NCBI GenBank assembly: GCA_948433815.1
Contig: CAOJDZ010000004.1
Coordinates: 1 to 13,338 of the forward strand
Direction of reading: 5' to 3'
Length of the DNA: 13,338 nucleotides
Source of the DNA: an uncultured Clostridia bacterium
GTDB taxonomy: Bacteria; Bacillota_I; Bacilli_A; RF39; UBA660
Part shown: positions 8,886 through 13,338 of the stretch, piece by piece
How positions within the stretch are numbered: the stretch's first letter is position 1
How the letters are laid out: every line of letters starts with the position of its first letter
The notes under the pieces: model-generated
Seen by the model: only the letters and a program-made list of their open reading frames with translations
The model's database searches: none
Told to the model about the DNA's origin: nothing
Made by a program: the position numbers and the translations under genes

Positions 8886-9201
8886 AACGACCACATTTTG
8901 GATTAGTTTTCTTCTTTAAAGTAGCACAGTCAATTAAAGATTCTTGTATTTCTCTAGCTATTCTTTTGTCGTCATCTGAACCAGTTATTGTGACTTCACT
9001 TAAAGTTTTTCTCCATTCATCTTTTAATTCATGGCTAATTGGTATTATTCTAACAGTTCTATTATAATAGTCAAATTTACCAATGAAGTCTTGTACAGTT
9101 AATTTACCATTTCTAGAATCACTTTTTAATTTATTTAATTCACATCTTACTCTTTCTTCCAACTCTTGCATACTTGGGAATAGTCCTAAATTACTTGGCA
9201 T
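8884..9201 (-). CDS. 105-residue protein of unknown function
   Basis: I do not recognise this protein. The gene itself is well supported: a strong promoter (9226-9254), AGGAG eight bases before the ATG, and a terminator right after the stop. The protein is soluble and highly charged, with no signal peptide or membrane segment. It appears mostly helical: a helix at about 10-30 (MQELEERVRCELNKLKSD), a middle part with FDYYNRTVRIIPISHELKDEWRK (about 43-65, mixed strand and helix), and a helix at about 77-95 (DKRIAREIQESLIDCATL) ending in a lysine-rich tail with cysteines (C92, C103). It stands alone, divergent from the unknown gene at 9339, with which it shares the 9202-9338 control region. A regulatory or host-specific role is possible but not shown. 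Confidence 0.75.
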   Translation of the reverse strand: MPSNLGLFPSMQELEERVRCELNKLKSDSRNGKLTVQDFIGKFDYYNRTVRIIPISHELKDEWRKTLSEVTITGSDDDKRIAREIQESLIDCATLKKKTNPKCGR

Positions 9202-9225
9202 ATTTTCATCTCCTTTTGTTTTATT

Positions 9226-9254
9226 ATTATATATAATTTATTTTTAGACGTCAA
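9226..9254 (-). promoter_or_regulatory. Strong promoter of the 105-residue protein gene
   Basis: Minus-strand TTGACG (9249-9254) and perfect TATAAT (9226-9231), spacer exactly 17 bp, 24 bp before the ATG. Confidence 0.8.
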
Positions 9255-9282
9255 TTAGTTAAAATTATCTAAATATTTTATA

Positions 9283-9311
9283 TTGTATTAATATTATTTA
9301 AATGCTAGAAT
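9283..9311 (+). promoter_or_regulatory. Probable promoter of the unknown plus-strand gene
   Basis: TTGTAT (9283-9288) and TAGAAT (9306-9311), spacer 17 bp, would start RNA near 9318. That leaves room for the ribosome site at 9326-9334 but not for initiation at the ATG at 9324. The -10 lies inside the palindrome at 9298-9324. Confidence 0.5.
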
Positions 9312-9324
9312 AAATAGCATTTAA
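9298..9324. repeat. 27-bp palindrome (10-7-10), likely operator
   Basis: TTAAATGCTA (9298-9307) and TAGCATTTAA (9315-9324) are exact reverse complements around a 7-base centre. It covers the -10 and start point of the plus-strand promoter, the classical position for a dimeric repressor. The alternative is an mRNA 5' hairpin. Its geometry equals that of the palindrome at 568-594 but the sequence differs. Confidence 0.65.
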
Positions 9325-9338
9325 TGGATGTGATATTT

Positions 9339-10229
9339 ATGGGTAATAAAAATGAACAAAGGTTATTTTGGTGTAAAAAATTATTTAATTCTAATAGTAA
9401 AGATTTTTGTTCTTTCCAAGATGTAAAACCAAATGTATTAGAAAAAATAAAAAAGATATTAGATGAAAAATTCCCATTAAAAAAATACCCATATAAAAGT
9501 GTTAGAAGATATTTTGCGGTTATGGAGTTTTTAAATAGTTCTAAAAAAAGTAAGTTCTTAAATTCTTTTGATGAAAAGATAATTTTTTTAATACAAGCAT
9601 TAGATCCAAATCTATATATTTATTTTTATTATTTAGGATTAGGATATTCCAAACATGATGATATATATACTTCTTTTCAAAAAGAGAAATCACTTATTGA
9701 TTTTATAGAATATCAATTAGGAGCTTTTGATGCTAATTTATTAAAGTATGAAGAAATTTATTTTAAAAGATTTTTAAGGTCAAGTGAAATCCAATCTTAT
9801 GTTAATACTGATTTTAGTAGTAGTTTTCTAAATTTATTACCAACAATTAAAAGTTTTGAAGATGTAAGTTCTTCTACTTTTAGTTATATTTCTAGTAAAG
9901 CTAATTATTATTTATCAAAATGTAAGAATCCTAATAGTATAAATACAGTTTGTTTTAATTTAAGTAATCCTAATAGTGAAGTTCAATTATATTATTTTTC
10001 ATATAAAGTTATTTTCTTTATTTTAGTAATAGACCCTGATTTAAAGGCATTAAGAATAAGTTTTGATGAGTCTAAAGTTTCTGATATAAAAAGAAGAATG
10101 ATAGAGGAGCTAGGTTTTTATAACGAAGATTTTATTAGAGTTGAAAAATTATATAGAAAACAGTTTTTTCTAGGAATGCGAGTTTCAGAATGGGAAGATA
10201 TTTCTAGTTTAAAAATAGTTAATGAGTAA
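9339..10229 (+). CDS. 296-residue protein of unknown function
   Basis: I do not recognise this protein. It is the only supported plus-strand gene. I start it at the ATG at 9339 because GGATGTGAT just upstream (9326-9334) matches the 16S anti-Shine-Dalgarno complement GGAGGTGAT in eight of nine positions; the ATG at 9324 has none. The protein is lysine- and phenylalanine/tyrosine-rich, with no signal peptide. Segments with helix-like patterns include VLEKIKKILDEKF (33-45) and KSVRRYFAVMEFL (53-65). A moderately hydrophobic strand (YYFSYKVIFFILVIDPDL, about 219-236) precedes a charged C-terminus (VSDIKRRMIEELGF, then FFLGMRVSEWEDISSL). No catalytic motif stands out. It is divergent from the 105-residue gene and convergent with leuS. 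The tight palindrome at its promoter suggests regulated expression. Confidence 0.75.
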   Translation: MGNKNEQRLFWCKKLFNSNSKDFCSFQDVKPNVLEKIKKILDEKFPLKKYPYKSVRRYFAVMEFLNSSKKSKFLNSFDEKIIFLIQALDPNLYIYFYYLGLGYSKHDDIYTSFQKEKSLIDFIEYQLGAFDANLLKYEEIYFKRFLRSSEIQSYVNTDFSSSFLNLLPTIKSFEDVSSSTFSYISSKANYYLSKCKNPNSINTVCFNLSNPNSEVQLYYFSYKVIFFILVIDPDLKALRISFDESKVSDIKRRMIEELGFYNEDFIRVEKLYRKQFFLGMRVSEWEDISSLKIVNE

Positions 10230-10262
10230 AAAAAGAAAATGTTTATAACGCATTTTCTTTTT
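10230..10262. terminator. Bidirectional terminator between the unknown gene and leuS
   Basis: AAAAAGAAAATG (10230-10241) and CATTTTCTTTTT (10251-10262) form a 12-bp perfect stem with a 9-base loop. T-runs lie at the end of both arms: CTTTTT on plus, and CTTTTTTTAC on minus. It ends both convergent genes, whose stops lie within 5 bases of either side. Confidence 0.8.
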
Positions 10263-10266
10263 GGTT

Positions 10267-13116
10267 TTACTTAACAACTAAGTTTACTATTTTGTTAGGT
10301 ACAACTATTTCTTTTATTATTTCTTTATCTATTAAATGTTTTTGTACATTTTCTAATTCTTTAGCAAGTCTTATTAATTCTTCGTTATTTGTTCCATTTG
10401 GTACTTCCATAGAACCTCTTAGTTTTCCGTTTACTTGAACTGCGATTGTTACAACGCTGTCTACTAGTTTTGATTCGTCATAAGTAGGCCACTTTGTTTT
10501 ACAAATTGCTTCTCCTAAATTATTTATATTAACTAATTCTTCTGTTATATGAGGTGCGATTGGATTTAATAATGTTAATAATATTCTATAATCTTTTTTA
10601 CTTATAGTATCTTCTTTTTCATATTCGTTAGTTAATATCATTAAAGCTGATACGGCTGTGTTAAAGTTCATAGATAATATGTCTTCTGTTACTTTTTTAA
10701 TAGTTTTATTTATTATGTTTTCTAAAGATTCACTATATGTGTCTTTTTCATTTAATTTATCTTTAAGTCTATAAACTCTATCTAAAAATCTTTTACAACA
10801 TTTTAATCCTTCTTCATTCCATGATGCATCTTTTTCATAGTCTCCTATAAACATTTCAAATGTTCTTAAAGCATCTGCGCCATATTTGTTTACCATATCT
10901 TCAGGTCTAACACCATTTCCACTAGATTTACTAAACTTTTTACCATCAGAATTTAGTATCATTCCATGAGCGACTCTCTTTTTAAATGGTTCTTTAGTAG
11001 GTACTAATCCTTTATCATATAAGAATTGGTGCCAGAATCTTGCATAAAGTAAGTGTCTTGTAGCATGTTCCATTCCGCCATTATATAAGTCTACCATACC
11101 CCAATATTTTAATGCATCAAAGTCTGCGAAACACTCATCATTTTTAGCATCCATATATCTTAACCAATACCATGAAGAGCCAGCCCAGTTAGGCATTGTG
11201 TCTGTTTCACGAGTACCTGGTCCTCCGCATTTTGGACAAGTAGTATTTACCCATTCAGTTATTCCAGCTAGTGGACTTTCTCCAGTTTCAGTTGGTTCAT
11301 AAGCAGTTACTTCTGGTAGTAAAACTGGAAGCTCATTTTCAGGAACTGGTACCCATCCACATTTTTCACAATGAATCATTGGAATTGGTTCACCCCAGAA
11401 TCTTTGACGACTAAATACCCAATCTTGTAATCTATAATTTATTGTTTTTCTTCCGCAGTTATTTTCTTCTAAATATTCAAGCATTTTTTCTATTGCTTCT
11501 TCTTTATTTAATCCATCTAAGAAACCAGAATTTATATGGATTCCATCTTCAACCATGGCACCTTCATTATTTAAAACTCTAGTAGCATCGTATTTATGAG
11601 CATTTGTAGTTAACTTTTCTTTTAATTCTTTTTCATCTATCCATAAAACATCAGCTAAGTCTTTTTCTTCTTCGCTTCTTTCCTTTTCTTCTAAACTATT
11701 AAGTTTTCCTACAACTGTGTGACATGTAATATGTCTGTTTACACCTTTATGTGCTGCGTAGAAATTATCAAAATATATAAATTCTAATTCTTTTTCAATG
11801 TTTATATCTGTATAACCTGTTTCTTCTATGATTTCTCTTTTTGCTGCGTCTATAGGAGTTTCATTATCTTCTATCCCTCCCATTACAAAGTTTATCCATC
11901 CAAATTTTTTATTTTGTACACATAAGTATTTATTTTCTGTTGGATATTTTATTATAGCGTTTACTACATTTCTTTCAGTAAATGGTTTATCTTCTCTTAT
12001 TTTTGATTCGTCTTCTCCTATGAATGATTTTGCGATTACTTGTGTAATTGGAATATTAAACTTTTTAGCGAATTCATAGTCTCTTTCATCATGTGCTGGG
12101 ACTGTCATAATTGCGCCTGTTCCATAACTTGCTAATACATAGTCAGATATCCATATTTCTATTTCTTCATTGTTAACAGGATTTATAGCTTTTAATCCAT
12201 CTATTTTTACTCCTGTTTTTTCTTTTGTCATATCAGTTCTTTCAATTTCGCTTTTATTTTTTGCTTCTTGTTGATAACTTTTTACTTCATCTATATTTTT
12301 AATTCTATCTTCATATTTTTTTAAATAAACATGCTCTGGAGATAAAACCATAGCGGTAACGCCAAATAAAGTGTCACATCTTGTTGTAAAAACTCTTAGT
12401 ATATCTTCTGTGTCTTTTAATTTAAAGTCAACTTCTGCGCCTATACTTTTTCCTATCCAATTTATTTGAGCAGTTTTTATTTTTTCTAGAAATTCAGTAT
12501 CTTTTAAACCATCTATTAGTCTATCAGCATAAGAAGTCATTTTAAGAATCCACTGATTTTTTAATTTCTTTTCTGTGCGTGAACCACATCTTTCACATAC
12601 TCCACCAGCGGCATCTTCATTTGAAAGTCCTGTTTTACATTGTGGACACCAGTTTATTTCTTTTTCTGCTTTATATGCAAGTCCATTTTCATAAAATTTT
12701 AAAAATTGCCATTGTGTCCATTTATAGTATTCAGGGTCAGTTGTTGAGAATTCTCTATCCCAATCAAAAGAATATCCCATGCTTTCAAGTTGTGATTTAA
12801 ACACACTTATATTTTCTTCTACTGCTTTTTTTGGGTGTATATGATTTTTTATAGCGTATTGTTCAGCTGGTGCACCAAAAGCATCCCATCCCATAGGAAA
12901 TAATACATTATATCCTTGCATTCTTTTTAATCTTGCGATTCCGTCTAACGCAGTGTAACTTCTTACATGGCCTACATGTAATCCTGACCCACTTGGATAA
13001 GGAAATTCTACTAATAGATAGTATTTTTCTTTATCACTTTTATTTGAAGCGTTAAATAATTTATTCTCTTTCCAAAAATTTTGCCATCTTTCTTCTATTT
13101 CTTTTGTATTATACAT
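10267..13116 (-). CDS. leuS: Leucyl-tRNA synthetase with inserted Nudix domain
   Basis: A 949-residue class I synthetase that charges tRNA-Leu in the cytosol. HIGH-type motif HVGH is at 47-50 and KMSKS-type KFSKS at 727-731. One zinc-binding cysteine set lies at C157/C160/C174/C177, another at C583/C586/C627/C630. The CP1 editing domain has TTRCDT (244-249, usual TTRPDT) and VPAHDERDYEFA (339-350) with the editing-site aspartate. After ITQVIA (358-362), where other bacterial LeuRS proteins pass directly to the GAMVEDGIHINSGFLDGL-like segment (519-536), about 145 extra residues are inserted; they form a Nudix domain. This explains the length (usual about 800-860). The C-terminal part includes the anticodon-binding region and the small C-terminal domain. 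GAGAG five bases before the ATG is a modest ribosome site. The start overlaps the upstream membrane protein by 8 bases. Confidence 0.97.
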   Translation of the reverse strand: MYNTKEIEERWQNFWKENKLFNASNKSDKEKYYLLVEFPYPSGSGLHVGHVRSYTALDGIARLKRMQGYNVLFPMGWDAFGAPAEQYAIKNHIHPKKAVEENISVFKSQLESMGYSFDWDREFSTTDPEYYKWTQWQFLKFYENGLAYKAEKEINWCPQCKTGLSNEDAAGGVCERCGSRTEKKLKNQWILKMTSYADRLIDGLKDTEFLEKIKTAQINWIGKSIGAEVDFKLKDTEDILRVFTTRCDTLFGVTAMVLSPEHVYLKKYEDRIKNIDEVKSYQQEAKNKSEIERTDMTKEKTGVKIDGLKAINPVNNEEIEIWISDYVLASYGTGAIMTVPAHDERDYEFAKKFNIPITQVIAKSFIGEDESKIREDKPFTERNVVNAIIKYPTENKYLCVQNKKFGWINFVMGGIEDNETPIDAAKREIIEETGYTDINIEKELEFIYFDNFYAAHKGVNRHITCHTVVGKLNSLEEKERSEEEKDLADVLWIDEKELKEKLTTNAHKYDATRVLNNEGAMVEDGIHINSGFLDGLNKEEAIEKMLEYLEENNCGRKTINYRLQDWVFSRQRFWGEPIPMIHCEKCGWVPVPENELPVLLPEVTAYEPTETGESPLAGITEWVNTTCPKCGGPGTRETDTMPNWAGSSWYWLRYMDAKNDECFADFDALKYWGMVDLYNGGMEHATRHLLYARFWHQFLYDKGLVPTKEPFKKRVAHGMILNSDGKKFSKSSGNGVRPEDMVNKYGADALRTFEMFIGDYEKDASWNEEGLKCCKRFLDRVYRLKDKLNEKDTYSESLENIINKTIKKVTEDILSMNFNTAVSALMILTNEYEKEDTISKKDYRILLTLLNPIAPHITEELVNINNLGEAICKTKWPTYDESKLVDSVVTIAVQVNGKLRGSMEVPNGTNNEELIRLAKELENVQKHLIDKEIIKEIVVPNKIVNLVVK
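11587..11979 (-). other. Nudix hydrolase domain inside LeuRS CP1
   Basis: This stretch encodes about residues 380-510 of LeuRS. The Nudix box is complete at 413-435: G413, E419, R427-E428, E431-E432, G434, with the spacing Gx5Ex7REUxEExGU fully kept and all metal-binding glutamates present. The strand before it (VVNAIIKYPTENKYLCVQNKK, in part) and FGWINFVMGG match the usual Nudix beta-hairpin before the box, and DVLWIDEKEL (489-498) matches the typical Nudix W-x-x-x-x-E-L ending. It therefore looks catalytically competent. The substrate is unknown. Confidence 0.88.
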
Positions 13117-13338
13117 TTTTTCTCTCTTCCTTTCGTTTTAAAAGTCTTCCTATTATTTCATAACTTGAATATACAAGTAGTATCATTATTAAAAATCCTA
13201 CTATGCTTCCCAGGACTATTGATTCTACATTCGTCACTATAATATAAGTAATAGATATTATTAGTGGGTTTATAAATGTTAATATCCATTTAAGGGTATT
13301 ATATTTAGTTATTCTCATATCTAAATTGAATTTATTAA
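13109..13338 (-). CDS. Small two-span membrane protein, N-terminus probably outside the window
   Basis: The frame ends at 13109 and has an ATG at 13318, but no Shine-Dalgarno precedes that ATG and the frame stays open to the window edge, adding NKFNLD upstream. I therefore treat it as cut at the 5' end. From the ATG, 69 residues hold two hydrophobic helices (about 12-29 and 33-51), followed by a strongly basic tail (RLLKRKEERKNV). I do not recognise a family. The stop overlaps the leuS start by 8 bases, so leuS translation is probably coupled to it. Confidence 0.6.
   Translation of the reverse strand, partial: NKFNLDMRITKYNTLKWILTFINPLIISITYIIVTNVESIVLGSIVGFLIMILLVYSSYEIIGRLLKRKEERKNV

Noticed and set aside
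9324..9338. Earlier ATG for the 296-residue protein
   Set aside because: It has no ribosome site and would lie only about 6 bases from the predicted transcription start; the ATG at 9339 has a near-perfect site.
11828..12800. Plus-strand frames inside leuS
   Set aside because: They lie opposite conserved LeuRS motifs and have no start signals.

Overview
This window comes from a very AT-rich, Gram-positive-type bacterium, most likely an uncultured low-GC Bacillota lineage. Shine-Dalgarno sites of the AGGAG/AGGTGA type precede most genes, promoters are classical TTGACA/TATAAT, TGA is used as a stop, and the gene set includes a YtgP/MurJ-like flippase, a Cse60-like small protein, a NatAB-like exporter and a bacterial LeuRS. 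I cannot name the genus. Almost everything is read on the minus strand; the only supported plus-strand gene is at 9339-10229.

Region 1 (about 1-4200) is a mobilizable element beside a tRNA-Leu(GAG) gene. In minus-strand order it holds a small unknown gene, a large serine recombinase, a MobV relaxase overlapping the recombinase by 20 nt, a pMV158-like origin of transfer at 568-654, and a GNAT acetyltransferase cut by the left edge. Because the oriT must lie inside the element, the acetyltransferase is probably cargo and the far attachment site is off the left edge. The recombinase has an elaborate leader: a six-codon mini-gene (MGLLYF) with its own Shine-Dalgarno, a chain of competing hairpins, and a hairpin that buries the recombinase ribosome-binding site. 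This looks like a translational attenuator controlling element movement.

Region 2 (4209-8336) is a host operon followed by a tRNA: a Cse60-like protein, a MurJ/SpoVB-type lipid flippase, an ABC exporter ATPase, its ABC-2 permease, then tRNA-Leu. The four proteins are tightly spaced (13 nt, 9 nt, 11-nt overlap).

Region 3 (8337-9338) is an unusual, promoter-rich stretch. It contains an unlisted 34-residue hydrophobic peptide gene whose promoter carries a run of eight C/G bases exactly between -35 and -10, a second near-perfect promoter starting at the end of that peptide gene, a GC-rich hairpin, and a 105-residue protein of unknown function with its own strong promoter.

Region 4 (9298-13338) has an unknown 296-residue plus-strand gene with a 27-bp operator-like palindrome over its promoter, a shared bidirectional terminator, leuS, and the end of a small membrane protein overlapping the leuS start. 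The LeuRS is 949 residues because a complete Nudix hydrolase domain is inserted in its CP1 editing region.

The strongest candidates for something new are the recombinase leader, the oriT placed 3' of the relaxase gene, the C8-containing promoter of the small peptide, and the LeuRS-Nudix fusion. All comparisons with known families are from memory of their motifs; no search was run.
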